Origin: Chrysoperla carnea
Lineage: Eukaryota; Arthropoda; Insecta; Neuroptera; Chrysopidae
Length of the DNA: 64,000 nucleotides
Direction: 5' to 3'
Assembly (NCBI RefSeq): GCF_905475395.1
Contig: NC_058342.1
Coordinates: 21,486,640-21,550,639 of the forward strand
In this document: piece by piece, positions 9,193 to 20,971 of the stretch
Position numbering within the stretch: the stretch's first letter is position 1
Layout of the letters: the number at the start of each line of letters is the position of its first letter
Translations under genes and position numbers: made by a program
The notes under the pieces: model-generated
What the model was told of the DNA's origin: nothing
The model's input: only the letters and a program-made list of their open reading frames with translations
Databases searched by the model: none

Positions 9193-12100
9193 GAAGTCCA
9201 GAGAAATGCAGATGTAGAAGAGGCGTATTCTTCTTTGGAGGTGAATGTTTCAAGGCCAATTGAATTGGTTCAAGAGCCTGCCAGTTTGAAAGAATTAGCC
9301 GTTCCTGGTCCGAGTCGTTTGGTTCAAGAAAAATCACCTCCTAAAACACCTGTGTCTCTACATGGTAAGCATTTTTTCAGTTCAAACAATTTTTTTAATA
9401 GTAACCTCAAATTCTAGTTCCATAAATTTTGAAATGAATAAATAAAACAAAATTTAAATACCTTGAAAATTAATCGCTTTATTATGAATGCCGTTACGAC
9501 ACGCATTTAATTTATAAGTAGGTATACTAAAAGATTATGCCATTAAAATAATTTGTCGTGGCTATATGATATTCTCATTTTTAAGGTGCAGAGTATTTGG
9601 ACTCATTAAGAAGAGTTAGATTGTCGCCTCAGAAAAAGCGATTGTATACTACAGCACGGAAATTTCAACGGCGGGCATCATACCAGCTTCGCAAGCTCGT
9701 CTAAAAAAAGCAGAACAATTCTCGTCGCAAGCAAGTTTCAAGAAACTTACAGAAACTCTGAACGAGAATTGCAGGAAGTTTTTTTTGAGTCAGATTAATT
9801 GTTCAAAAAAGAAAATGAAGGGGCGTCGATTTTCCACAGATGCCAAGGTTATGTCTCTGGCTTTGTTTAAACAGAGCCCAAGTGGATACAGATTGTTATC
9901 AAAGATATTTGCGCTTCCGTCAAGAGTCACACTGATGAAATTTTTAAACCGTTTACCCGTGTCACCAGGACTTAATTTGGAAATCTTTAATGGACTTAGT
10001 CGAATGTTGAAGAGACTCGATCCTTCAAATCGGACATGCGTCTTACTTTTTGACGAAATGAGTCTATCGCGTAATTTGACGTATAATGTCCATAAAGATT
10101 GCGTTGAAGGTTTTGAGGATTTTGGGGACCACCAAACCAATAAGATTGCGGATCATGTACAAGTAAGTTGCTATTTAAAATTACAGTTTACATTATTATT
10201 CATATTACAATTACATTTAACTTTTCGCGTTATACAAATTTTTAACACACATTTTTATTCTAAATTATTGTTTTTCAAAATAAAATATGTTATAATATTT
10301 AAATAATAATCATGATAACAATTTACCCGCCCAATTTGTATTTTAATCTCTTTCATATCACCCGCCCACTTTTTTACTTAACTATGTTTTGGAAAGTATA
10401 GTAACATAATTTTTTTTAAATGGGTGTGGAATTTAAGAAATTGAAAGACAGATAAACTTAAGTAAACCATAAATTGTCCCTTGATTATAGTTCTGAACAA
10501 ACCGTCATCAGTTTTAGTAATAAAATTATGCCTACTTGAAAGGTAACTGTAATAACAAAATATTTTGTAAAAATAAAAATTAAAAAACTTTAGGTAGTAC
10601 AAATAATACCGAATTGTTTAGAATTACAAAGGGTTGGTTATGTTGTCATTTAGTAATTTGTATACATTTTAATCTCTTTTATTACTCACTCATATAATAA
10701 AATATATTTATAGATCGAATTTGTTGACAAAAATGCCGATTTATATTATTGTAATTTAATCAATGTACCCACAACTCTTCATTTATTCTAAAAATCTTAT
10801 ATTATAATTTTTTTTATGATATCTATTAACTCAAACTTACTTTTTTTTTCATTATTACAGGTTTTTATGTTAAGAGGAATTGTCAAAAATTGGAAACAGC
10901 CGGTGCTATACCAGTTTGTAAATGGAGCCGCAAAAGGGCCACAAATAGTAAAGGCCATTAAAGAAATTATTTTGGCTGCACAAAATGCTGGATTTAATGT
11001 TGTCGGTACTATTTGTGACCAAGGGTCAAATAATATCAACGCGATCCATCGATTACTAGAGGATACGCGGGGAAAATATTTGGCCCGAGGTGAGGAACTC
11101 AGGCATCAAGTGTTTGAAATTGGGGAATCAATAATAATTCCTGTCTTTGACACTCCCCATCTCTTAAAAGGAATAAGAAATAATTTGTTATCAAAAAATA
11201 TTTTATTCCAAAAAGACGGTAAAAAAAAGTGGCGAAGTGGGACGATATCCTGAAGGCTTAGATATTGGACTCTCCAAGTGGCGATCTTAGGTTTATGCAC
11301 AAGTTGACGGAGCATCATGTCAATCCACAAATTTAAAAAAAAATGAAAGTTTCTGTTTGTGCCCAAATTTTTAGTCGTTCAGTTGCGGCAGGAATCAATT
11401 TAATGGCCAAAAGTGGTAAGTTAAAGTTTATTTTATTAAAGATTCACATTTTTACAAATATTCTTAATTCTTCAGTAAATGGACAATAATTTTTAAAATT
11501 TGATTTTCTACATTCCATCACTAGCAAAGTGTGTAAGTGTTTGCGTAAAACTTTTATTGCCAATTAAGTGTAAATATAAAACAAAGCTTAAATGAGGTTT
11601 ATTTTTCAGAATTCACTATTGGTGAAACCAAAATGGAGAGGCGCGCTACAGAAACGGCAGTTTTTTTAAAATTTATGGATGATGTGTTCGATAGCGTCAA
11701 TGGTTGCGGACCTTTCAACGAAGGAGGAAAAAAACTCAAAACTCAGATAGATCTTAAGGAAGGGGATAGCTTACAAGTAAAGTTTTGGAGAGAGGCTATC
11801 CCCATTTTCAAAAGCATGGAATGCCTCGATTCGAGTGGAAAACGAATGACACGCCCACCGACTTTCAAAAATTGGGTCTTTACATTGGAAAATTTAATTT
11901 ATTGACGAATAAATTAAAGGGTCTTGGAATTGAGACGTTGGTTCCCAGGTTTTTGAACCAAGATCCTTTAGAGAATTTTTTCGGGAAAGTTCGTCAACGA
12001 GGAAGTCGGTGGTCGAATCCATCGTGCCATGCTTTTGGACCGTTTTACAAATCTCTTCTGGTCACTAACTTAGTTAGTAAACATTCTGTGGGAGGTAATT

Positions 12101-12620
12101 GTGAAGATGATGGGTCGGATTTGCTAATTCCATTGCAAACATTTATCCTACAGGTAAATAATAACTTTTGATTATTAACAATTATTGATAACTTTTGTTA
12201 AATTTATTTAAGAACTTGATTATGTTTCTACGTTTCTAAAAAATTATAGTTAGAATATTGTTTTTTTTATCGATTTTAAAATTTTTTAAAATTTTCTGAA
12301 AACAGTTACAAAAAATTACTTTTATTTTTTATTAATGTATTTTTTTTCCTTATTGGAGTGAAAATCAGGAGAGAGGAGAAGCGGAGATTACAGCGGTTGA
12401 GATTCCATCTGAAGTTTTGAGTAACATATTAAATGATTTAGAGAAAAATGCCATTGCTTATGTAGGGGGGTAGATTTTAAAAAACATTAAAATAAAAAAG
12501 TGTGAGGTGTGTAAGCATAATGTGTTTTTGCAGCAGGAGGAGAACAATGAATTTTTAAATTTTGTGCGCGAAAAAGAGTTTGGGGGGGCCGTTGCTACTA
12601 GGCTTAACTATATAATATAA
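9193..12620 (+). pseudogene. P-element-like transposase 1 (THAP9-like core), intron-containing relic
   Basis: Five exon-like blocks with GT-AG edges: 9193-9364, 9586-10162, 10861-11415, 11610-12153, 12369-12620. Block 2 has KGRRFSTDAKVMSLALFKQS and LLFDEMSLSRNLTYNV; the D of FDEM is the first catalytic acid of P transposases. Block 3 has VFMLRGIVKNWKQPVLY and TICDQGSNNINAIHRL (second acid), then FDTPHLLKGIRNN. Block 4 has FLNQDPLENFFGKVRQRG (the region of the last acid). Block 5 has YVGG and KKCEVCKHNV, the usual C-terminal cysteine pair. Frameshifts near 11220 and 11898 and stops in blocks 3 and 5 make it dead. No N-terminal THAP finger was found. Kept introns show a DNA-level copy rather than a retrocopy. 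Confidence 0.85.
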
Positions 12621-12621
12621 T

Positions 12622-12659
12622 ACATGTTGGACATCACTTCCTACGAGGTTTTCATCATT
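12622..12659 (+). repeat. 38-bp scrap of hAT coding sequence at a junction
   Basis: These 38 bases match 21511-21548, inside the hAT relic (the CWTSLPTKF region), with three mismatches. Here they stand alone between the end of the P-element relic and the first ATG of a piggyBac relic. Confidence 0.75.
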
Positions 12660-13018
12660 ATGTGCGACAAAAGTGATGACGAATCTGATTTACTTCTTGA
12701 CGAAGAAGACCAAAGGATTCTGACACACGATGATGACCAAGGAGTTAGTTCTGTCGAAATTGATGACGGACCACCTAATCCTCAGAATACAAGAAATATT
12801 TCACCTCAACCTTCGACTTCTAGAGCAGATCCAGTAGTTCAAGCAGATGGTAACCAGCAGTCTAGTTTCAAATGGAGCCAACGAAGTTATGTACCAAATA
12901 TTTTTCACGATGTGGAATATGAGTTCGGAAAGGTGAAAATTTGCCAAGATGATGAGATAGCATTGACGCCCTTTGACATATTTTGTTCTACAACTAATTT
13001 TGATTTATTGGTTCAAAA
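12660..13018 (+). pseudogene. piggyBac-like transposase N-terminal fragment 2
   Basis: It starts at an ATG (12660) with MCDKSDDESDLLLDEEDQ. It continues through a proline/serine-rich stretch to FKWSQRSYVPNIF and ends in LTPFDIFCSTTNFDLLVQ. The P-x-D-I-F motif near the end marks the beginning of the piggyBac catalytic region in this family. The frame then runs into unrelated Jockey gag sequence at about 13018 and stops at 13061. The acidic leader is of the same kind as in the relic at 301-870, but the sequences differ. No catalytic domain is left. Confidence 0.6.
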
Positions 13019-15325
13019 TTCACAGCTGTGGAAGGACATTCAGATGCGTGAAGTGCACTAGTAATCATCCCACTAGTGAATGTCCCAAGAAAACTCGAGA
13101 TGAACCGGCTACTTGTGTTAATTGTGGTGATCATCACACGGCTAACTACAAAGCTTGTCAGGTCTACAAAAAAATATTAGAAAAGAAATATCCTACATTA
13201 AGAAAATGACAAATTGACACACCCATTACTATTTCCCGGGCAACTACACCAAATTTAACCCGGGAAAATTTTTCGTTTGCCCAAGCAGTCCAAAATGGCA
13301 ATCAAAATAACCAAAGGCCAGCAGCCCAAAATGCTAATCAAAATAATCAAAGGTCAGCAGTTGAAGAACCCCACCCCATTCGCAACGAAGAACAAAATCT
13401 CGTTACTTTCATGAAAGAATCATTTCTAGAACTCAAAGAAATGTTTCGTGACTTAATGAAACAGAATAGTGTTATGATTCATCTCTTAACAGCTCTCATT
13501 GGTAAAATGAAATAAAATGGTTAAAAATATCAACCTTATACTTTGGAACGCTAACGGATTAACAAACCGTCGCCTTGAACTCGAAGCGTTTCTCATAGAT
13601 CGTGATATTGACATAGCACTAATTTCTGAGACACGTTTCACTGCGAAAAGCTTTTTAAGCATTTGAAATTACCGCGTTTATGACACCAAACATCCAAGTG
13701 GAAAAGCTCGAGGGGAAACAGCAATTATTATAAAAAAAAAGTCTAAAACATCATGAAATGGAAAAACATGTTTCTGAGCAAATCCAAGCTACAAGCGTTA
13801 CTGTTGAGGATTGGGTTGGTCCAATAACAGTGTAAGCCGTTTATTGTCCACCGAGGCATTCAATTAGCCAAGAAACTTTTGAAACTTTCTTCAGTAATCT
13901 TGGTAATAGATTTATCGCCGGTGGTGATTGTAACGCCAAACATACGTTCTGGGCGTCGAGATTGATAAATCCGAAAGGACGAAACTTACTAAAAACCATT
14001 CAAGCCAACAATCTTGATCAGCTTTCTACTGGTGAACCAACTTACTGGCCATCCGATTTAAATAAGTTACCCGATTTGTTAGACTTATTTGTGGTGAAAA
14101 ATATGTCTAAAGCGTACATGCAAATTAAATCATGCGACAAACTCTCCAGCGACCACTCTCCGGTTTTATTATCAATATACAATGAATTTATTCAAAGAGG
14201 AGGTGCTGCGTCTTTAACTAACCGTCACACAGACTGGGACTATTTTCGATGACATTTCGATAATAACCTAAATCCAAAAATGCTGTTAAAATCAGAAGAG
14301 GATATTGACCTAGCTGTACAATAACTCACAAAAACTATCCAAAAAGCAGCCAGAGCTTAGCTGCACAAAACGTTAGGCAGCTAATCTCAGAAAAGCGCAG
14401 ATTAAGAAGAATCTGGCAGCAAACAAGGTTTCCAAATAACAAAAACAGCTTCAACAGAGCGTCTTTAAAAAAATTTAAAACGCTTGCTTGAAAAATTAAA
14501 AGAAAATTGTATTCAAGACTATCTAGAAAACCTACCTTCAACAGAAGCGACGGATTACTCACTTTGGAAAGCTACAAAACGTTGCAATCAACCGCAACAA
14601 ACTCTTCCACCCTTAAGAAATCAAGATCGTTCATGGGCAAGGAGCAACAAAGAAAAAGCTGATCTTTTTGCTCAAGAATTGAAAGAAACATTTTCCAATT
14701 CACTAGATGCACCCGACGAAGAAATTGAACAGTTCCTGAGTGCTCCTCTACAATTATCCCTACCAATAGAGGCTTTTTCTCGAAACGAAATAAGCGCGGT
14801 AATTAAAACACTAAACCCAAAAAAATCACCAGGCTTTGATCTTATAACAACTAGAATTTTAAATGAGTTACCAAAAAATGATTCATAATATTTTCAATGC
14901 GATTTTGAGACTGGGCTATTTTCCATGTCCTTGGAAAATATCACAAATAATCCTAATTCCAAAACCAGGGAAGCCAATCAACGAAGTCAAATCATATCGA
15001 CCTATCAGTTTATTACCAACACTATCTAAACTCTTTGAAAAATTATTTCTACAAAAATTAAAGATTATACTGAATGAGTCGCAGATCATACCAGACCACC
15101 AATTTGGGTTCCGTGAGAAACATTCAACTATAGAACAAGTGCATCGAATAGTTAACACAATAAACAAAAGCTTTCAAGAAAAAAAATATTGTACAGCTTC
15201 ATTTCTTGACGTCAGCAAGGCGTTCGATAAAGTATGGCACCCTGGCTTACTGTAAAAATTAAAACAACATCTTCCAAGCCCATATTATTGTATTTTGAAA
15301 TCATATCTAGAAGACCAAACAATAG
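13019..15325 (+). pseudogene. Jockey-like non-LTR retrotransposon 1 (gag, EN, RT), decayed
   Basis: The gag end shows CCHC knuckles: CVKCTSNHPTSEC and CVNCGDHHTANYKAC. A glutamine/asparagine-rich tail follows to about 13514. ORF2 begins at 13519, its ATG overlapping the gag stop, with a start typical of AP endonucleases (ILWNANGLTNR) and SETRF. After several stops there is an EN end with SDHSPVLLSIY. The reverse transcriptase has LNPKKSPGFDLITTRIL, then after a shift KSYRPISLLPTLSKLFEK, HQFGFREKHSTIEQVHR and FLDVSKAFDKVWHPGLL (motif A aspartate). It is cut before the YADD motif. At 15326 the sequence switches to a P element. Confidence 0.85.
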
Positions 15326-17194
15326 ATGGTAATCCAGGTTTCACTACAGAAGCATTAAGGGCTTTAAAATTAAAGCAAGAAAACACAAACTACCCTATTT
15401 ATGCTGCATTAATGGTAGATGAAATGGCCATAAGAAAACATGTACAATGGGACGGGACAAGTATCACGGATACGTCGATTTTGGGAACGAAGCCGGTGGA
15501 GATTCTGAAACAGTTGCTCATGATGCGCTAGTGTTTCTATTAAATTCCATTAATGGGAGCTGGAAAATACCTTTAGGATATTTTTTAGTAGCTGGTGTTA
15601 GAGGAGATCAACGGGCAAACTTAATAATGCAGTGTTTAGAGGAAGTGGCAAAAACTGGCGTAACTGTTGTTTCATTAACTTGCGATGCCTGTCCGGCTAA
15701 TGTAAGCATGCTGGAAAATTTAAACTGCTCTATAAAGCCAGACAATATAAACACTGTTTTTCCACACCCAACCACCAAAGAAAATGTAGTAGTGTTTTTG
15801 GATTCTTGCCACATGGTTAAGTTAATTAGGAATAGTTTTGAATCTGTAAAATGTTTTATAGATAACGAAGAAAACACTATTCAATGGGACTACATTCTTA
15901 AACTGCACAATTTGCAAGAAGCAGAAGGGTTGAATTTGGCCAATAAATTAAAATCGCAGCATATAAACTTTCAAAACAAAAAAATGAAAGTAAAATATGC
16001 CACCCAATTACTAAGCAATAGCGTGGCTGAGGCTTTAATATTTTGCCAAGACATTTTAAAATTACGCGAATTTCAAGGAGCTAGTGGTACTATTAGATTT
16101 TTAAAAATCATTAATAATCTTTTTGACATAATGAATTCAAAGAATATTAGACAATTTGGATTTAAGAAACCACTTAATTCCAATAACGAAACAGAAATTT
16201 TAAATTTCTTGGCTGATGCAAAACATTATCTACTAACATTGAAAAATGGGAATGACCAAAAATTAATGGTAAATACGAAAAAAAAAAACAGGATTTTTAG
16301 GTTTATGTGTGTGCATCGAAAGTGTGCAAAAATTGTATTTCAATTTGATCCAAAAAAATAATAAACTATATTACCTCCCGACATTTAAATTCAGTCAGTA
16401 ATCATTTAGAATTACTGTTTGGCAATATACGATCACACGGGGGATTAAATAATAATCCCACATCAGTTCAATTCAAAGCCATTTATAAAAAATTACTAGT
16501 ACATCTGGAATTAAGAGATTCGTTTAGCGGAAACTGCATTCCATTAGAACAAATTTCTTTAATGGATTGCAGTTCTGCTATTGAAAAAATAAATAAAACT
16601 TCCGAAAACTTTCGTTGCTTAGATGTCGAAGAACATTCAGAAAATATGGACACTCATTTTGAAATGTGTATTCCATTTAATGATATCGAGTTGTCTGAAT
16701 TTTCTAAACAAATTACAAACTATATAGCTGGGTTTGTTGTACGCACGTTGCTGAACAAAATTAAATGCGAGCAGTGCGTGAGTAGTTTGTCAACGGATGA
16801 AAAAAGTTATTTTCATAATTTTATTATGCAGAGAGATAAAGGTGGATTAGTTTACCCATCTTCTGATGTAGTAAACATTTGTTGGAAAATGGAAAAATTA
16901 ATAAAAAATGTACTAAAAGAAAGTAAAAATAATATGATTCCACATAAATACAGCAAAGAATTTTTCACAACGAAAATATTAAAAACATTTGTAAACGATG
17001 AAAATATTTTTTCATCTTTAGAAACTCACCAATTTGACCATTTTCCACAAAATGTTAATCACATTGTTCAACTAATTATAAGTATATGTGAAAAATATTT
17101 AGACATAAGAATTCATTTTTTAACAAAAAAATTTAATTTAAAAGATGGCAAACGCCAGTTATTAAATAAAGTCATTCTTTTTCAAGGAAAATAA
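15326..17194 (+). pseudogene. P-element-like transposase 2 (THAP9-like), intronless relic
   Basis: It starts abruptly with GNPGFTTEALRALKLKQ and MVDEMAIRKHVQWDG (first acid in DEMA). A frameshift follows near 15450, then GYVDFGNEAGGDS, WKIPLGYFLVAGV, LTCDACPANVSML (second acid), FLDSCHMVKLIRNSF and, after shifts near 16300 and 16400, HLELLFGNIRSHGGLNNNP. It ends in YIAGFVVRTLLNKIKCEQC, the standard P-element C-terminus, and a TAA at 17192. The N-terminal THAP finger and linker are missing. It differs clearly in sequence from the P relic at 9193, so two P lineages invaded this genome. Confidence 0.85.
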
Positions 17195-17339
17195 AAATAT
17201 ATAAAAAAATTGTATAATTTTTATTATTTTTCAAAAGATATTCCTTAAATTCTCCAATTATTCCTTAATAGTTCACTCACAAAAGTAATTTATATTGTTA
17301 ATTGTACTAAATTATTTAATTTAAAATTAGGAACATACA

Positions 17340-18660
17340 ACAAGAAAATACTACAAAAAAAACACCTAGACCACCACCGATTATTTTGCACAAAACGGTC
17401 CCAAAGCCGAAAAAATTCGTAGATTACATAAAAACGTTGTGCCCAGGAGGGTTTCATCTAAAAAATGTTGGACCTACAACACAAATCCATGCATACGTAA
17501 AAGAAGACTATATAAAAGTTAAAAATCAACTCATAGCCGAAAAACTACCATTTCATACATTCACTTCCAAAGAAGATAAGGTTTTATCATGTGTACTACA
17601 TGGTTTGTACAACGCAACTATTGAAGATATCGAAGCCGAATTGGCCGAAAAAAAATCTACCAGTCACAAATATATACAAAATGAACATCAAATCAAGAGG
17701 TAGGCACTTATACAAAGTAGACTTTCCAGCTACCACAACATACCAACAAGTACGTAAAGTGTACGCGATACTTAACACAAAAGTATACTGGGCCAAATAC
17801 CGCAAGGGTGATGGCCCAACTCAATGTTTTCGATGCCAGGCCACAGTGCAACCAATTGCTACTTGAAACCAAAGTGCGTAAAATGCCTAGAAAATCACAT
17901 TACCAATGAATGCAAAAAGGAGGCTGAAACAACCCCAAAATGCACGAACTGTCAAGGTGAACACCCAGCAAATTACAAAAAATGTCCAGCTTACATCAGT
18001 TACATCGAAAAACTTGAATAAAGAAAAGCAAAAAATTTCAAACCAAAATTTATCGCTGCACCTGCACCTACAACAAACGTTTGGCAACAAAGAATGATCC
18101 AACAAGAACGTGAAAAAACTCAACAAGAAAATATACAACAAAACAATTCCAACGTCGACAGCAGTGATTTCACAACTTTAATGAAGGAGCTGAACGAGCT
18201 GAACAAACTAGTTGATATCAAAAAATGATCAGTGCCGTAAGAGAACTGATCAACATTATGAAAAAAACTACCGACCCAAATTCAAGCGTTCGCCATTTTT
18301 GCAGCAAAATATGAAAAATGAAAATTATAAACTTTAACGCAAGAAGTGTACTAAACAAAACAAACTCAATTAAAAAAATGTTAGTGTGTGAAAAAGTGGA
18401 CGTTTTAGTATTAACAAAAACCTGGTTAAAACCTTATCATAAGTTCGGTGTCCAAGGGTACAAAACTTATAGAAATGACAGAGCCGTAGGAAATGGTGGA
18501 GGAGTAGCCATTTTGATTAAAAAATCCATACAACACCACCAACTCTTGGTACCAGAGGTCAACACAATTGAATGCGTCGCCATCTACATCAACAGCTTAG
18601 AAGCAAACCTTTATGCTGTCTACACTCCAAAACAGGTACTTGATAAAACTGATCTTTACA
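17340..18660 (+). pseudogene. Jockey-like non-LTR retrotransposon 2 (gag and EN), decayed
   Basis: The gag part has RPPPIILHKTVPKPKKF, FHLKNVGPTTQIHAYVKED and, after a frameshift near 17700, CFRC with GHSATNC-like, CVKCLENHITNEC and CTNCQGEHPANYKKC (three zinc knuckles). A Q/N-rich tail follows. The endonuclease starts at 18318 with MKIINFNARSVLNKTNSI and shows LTKTWLKP (catalytic E position replaced by K: family S-E-T-W) and GNGGGVAILIKKS. It breaks at about 18650. The next EN block, FMMGDLNAHHKHN, lies at 18972-19017, so about 300 bp are inserted between. Confidence 0.8.
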
Positions 18661-18676
18661 TAATAACACACAATAT

Positions 18677-18892
18677 TGTTAGTTTTTATATTTAAGTTTC
18701 TTTTATTTACAACATCTAGTAAAATTAATTTATGTTTTGAATTTTGAATAATCAACCAATTGTTTGTTAAATAATTTTGTAATAGATGTCACTATAATCA
18801 GTTTAAGTAACAGATGTCACTCTTGTAAAAATAATTGTAATTTCCGTAACCGTCTAGCAGTGAGTTGAATAAAAATTATCAAACGTCTAACA
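18677..18892. mobile_element. possible solo LTR (216 bp)
   Basis: It starts TGTTAG and ends CTAACA, the 5'-TG...CA-3' inverted ends of an LTR, and carries an AATAAA (gttgaataaaaatt) near its end. It lies within the interruption of the Jockey 2 endonuclease. The flanking 5-mers (aatat, tacat) do not match, so a target duplication is not supported. It may instead be part of another insertion. Confidence 0.35.
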
Positions 18893-18944
18893 TACATTTT
18901 GTTTTTCTAAAAAGATAGTAAGCCACGTTTTTATCCACAATACT

Positions 18945-19020
18945 CGTTACAACCTACAAATATTCCAAGATTCTTTATGATGGGGGACCTCAATGCCCAT
19001 CATAAGCATAACTGCAGCCG
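18945..19020 (+). pseudogene. continuation of Jockey 2 endonuclease
   Basis: The frame reads PTNIPRFFMMGDLNAHHKHN, matching the G-D-x-N-A-x-H block of AP endonucleases, then stops at the junction with a pogo relic. It is the downstream half of the domain interrupted at about 18650. Confidence 0.7.
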
Positions 19021-19779
19021 TTAGATGTGGGTTTTATGAAACCTTTGTCAACATATTATACAGAAGCGTCACAAAACTGGTTGAAGTCCAACTGTGGTCG
19101 GATCATAACACAGTTTCAGATTCCAGAATTGGTTGATAAAGCATTTCAAAAGGCTGCTACGATGTCAACAGCATTTAATGCTTTTCGCGCTACAGGAATT
19201 TGGCCTCTGAATCGTGACATTTTCACTGAAGCTGACTTTTTAGCAGCAGCATCCACCGACATTGCAGTTGCGTGTGATAGTTCAGTAGCGTCTACTTCTG
19301 ATACCCGCCAAGAAGATAATAATTCAAGTATCCAAAGACCTCAGCCATCAACTTTAAGAGCAAACAATGTATTGGCCACAAACATTAATGAAACCCAACC
19401 ATTGGAAGATACCAATGTAACAAGACTGATTGCTAAAGACCCTGACATAACAGTATCATCGCCCTCCATGTTGGATGATAGCCATCATGAAAACCTATCT
19501 TCTACGTCACTCACGGCAAGTGCAATATGATATGCAGAAGACATTGTAGATGAGCCCCAACCTTCTACATCAATGGCCACAAAAAATGTTGTTAAAATGT
19601 TAAAAAAAGTGCGTTTCTGGTCGGACCTAAAGATATAACGCCAATTCCAAAAACAACAAAGACTAAAAGGGCCAACATCAGACGTGGTAAAACAGCAATT
19701 ATCACTTCATCACCGTACCGTCTAGAATTAGAAACTTCTCAAAATAAAAAAGCTGATCTGGTGAAAAAAGGACTATTTA

Positions 19780-19865
19780 GAGATGACGAAACACCGAAGA
19801 AAAGAAAAGCAGCAACCAAAGGAAAGAAGTCTTTAGTAAAGGGATCGAAGAAGAAAATGACAAAA
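19780..19865 (+). repeat. 86-bp direct repeat, left copy
   Basis: It matches 20104-20189 with a single mismatch (gatcg versus gattg). Together the two copies bracket a 238-bp hAT fragment inside the pogo reading frame. Confidence 0.9.
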
Positions 19866-20103
19866 CGTTCTTGCTGCTATCATGAGACAAAAACTAGGTA
19901 AAAAGAAATGCACATTAACTACAGATATTTGGGTGGATCCCCAAACCCGAAGTTTTCTAAGTTTGACAGTGCATTTTTATGACGAAGATCAAGACAAGTT
20001 CATATTTAGTGGGACAATCGGAGTTTTCATGCTAGAAGAGCGACACACTGCGGCAAAAATTGGAGACGAGTTGAAGTTGATTTGTTCGGAATGGAATATT
20101 CCG
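19866..20103 (+). pseudogene. hAT (ZBED-like) transposase scrap inside pogo
   Basis: The frame contains MRQKLGKKKCTLTTDIWVD, FLSLTVHFYDEDQDKFIF and MLEERHTAAKIGDEL with CSEWNI. This is the block T-T-D-x-W ... R-S-F-L-S-L-T ... E-E-R-H-T, known from ZBED-type hAT transposases. Only about 75 residues are present. It has none of the hAT termini, so it did not insert as a normal element. Confidence 0.75.
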
Positions 20104-20189
20104 GAGATGACGAAACACCGAAGAAAAGAAAAGCAGCAACCAAAGGAAAGAAGTCTTTAGTAAAGGGATTGAAGAAGAAAATGACAAAA
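20104..20189 (+). repeat. 86-bp direct repeat, right copy
   Basis: Near-identical to 19780-19865. It continues directly into the C-terminal tail of the pogo transposase, so this copy is the one joined to the original downstream sequence. Confidence 0.9.
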
Positions 20190-20684
20190 TATAAGAACGA
20201 CACCATACAAATATCATCGAAAGGCAAAGCTAGTAAAAAAAGTGATATAAAGGCAACTAAAAAGAACAGAAGTGACAGTTCCTCCGAAGATGATGATGCG
20301 GAATGCCTTTACTGTGGCCACATGTATTCGGAATCAACAGATGGGTGGGTGCAATGTCAAGATTGCCAATCCAGAGCACATTGCGGTTGCGCTGGAGTAG
20401 ACGACAACGATGATGAAGTCATATTTGTGTGCGAAAGATGCTCTGATTAGTGATAGTCCGTTTTGCCCTTAAGGGTGGTCCATTTTACCTTCTGCATGAA
20501 GGTAAAACGGACCAAAGTGAGTTATTAGAAATCATCTAATATCTTCACAAATTGTGATTTGATTAAAGTCTGATTAATAAGTAAGATAAAGATTAAAGTG
20601 TTGATTAGTTGTACTGATAAAAGGTTTACATAAATATAACATTTTTTTTTCGTCGAAATTTAGTAATTTCACATAAACTATTTT

Positions 20685-20971
20685 GAACGCCTGGGCCTGG
20701 CAGTGTATCACGACTGCTGCAGGAGCTATCACAGTGGTGAGGAGGAGGAGACAATGTCTTATCTTCTCTGTCACTGCCCAGCTCTTGCCATGAGGAAATG
20801 GACTCACTTGAGCCAGCCTCTCTTTGACGACCTCTCCCACCTAAAGTCCGTCGACGTCTAAGTTTCCCTGCTGTTCTTAAGCAGCTTCAAATGGTTCATC
20901 GGTATCACAACGGACCCTATGGTCTAAGTGTGTCCCACCCCAGGACAGCCACTCTAACCTAACTTAACCTA
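20685..20971 (+). pseudogene. 3' end of an RNase H-bearing non-LTR retrotransposon
   Basis: One frame reads EEEETMSYLLCHCPALAMRK followed by FDDLSHLKSV, the C-terminal zinc-knuckle region (E-E-x-E-T ... L-L-C-x-C-P-A-L) of I/Jockey-type ORF2 proteins. The 3' UTR follows (gtgtgtcccacc ... ctctaacctaacttaacc). The same 3' UTR occurs in reverse at 45905-45960 and as a fragment at 62222-62282. This stretch is more GC-rich than its surroundings. Confidence 0.75.

Larger units (their letters stand above)
19021..20450 (+). pseudogene. pogo/Tigger-type transposase C-terminus with internal insertion
   Basis: It starts with LDVGFMKPLSTYYTEASQ and ends the DDE domain with AFNAFRATGIWPLNRDIF, both conserved in pogo-type DDE transposases. 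A long serine/threonine-rich tail follows, then LITPIPK-type and ITSSPYRLELE motifs, then a lysine-rich block DDETPKKRKAATKGKKS. After the inserted hAT scrap the lysine block is repeated and continues into an acidic linker and a PHD-like zinc finger: CLYCGHMYSESTDGWVQC, then C-x2-C, AHCGC and CERCSD to the TAG at 20448-20450. This finger is typical of the C-terminus of this pogo group. The DDE core is missing, and frameshifts are present near 19530 and 19610. Confidence 0.75.

Noticed and set aside
10378-10602. Minus-strand ORF in the P-element intron
   Set aside because: Lies in an AT-rich intron flanked by good donor and acceptor sites; no recognisable protein.
18677-18892. Complete LTR retrotransposon
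   Set aside because: Only one LTR-like unit is present, with no gag-pol and no matching flanks; kept only as a weak solo-LTR candidate.
20945-20971. Telomere-like (aacctaacttaacctaa)
   Set aside because: The same words occur at the 3' ends of non-LTR copies at 45905 and 62222, so it is their 3' UTR rather than a telomeric array.
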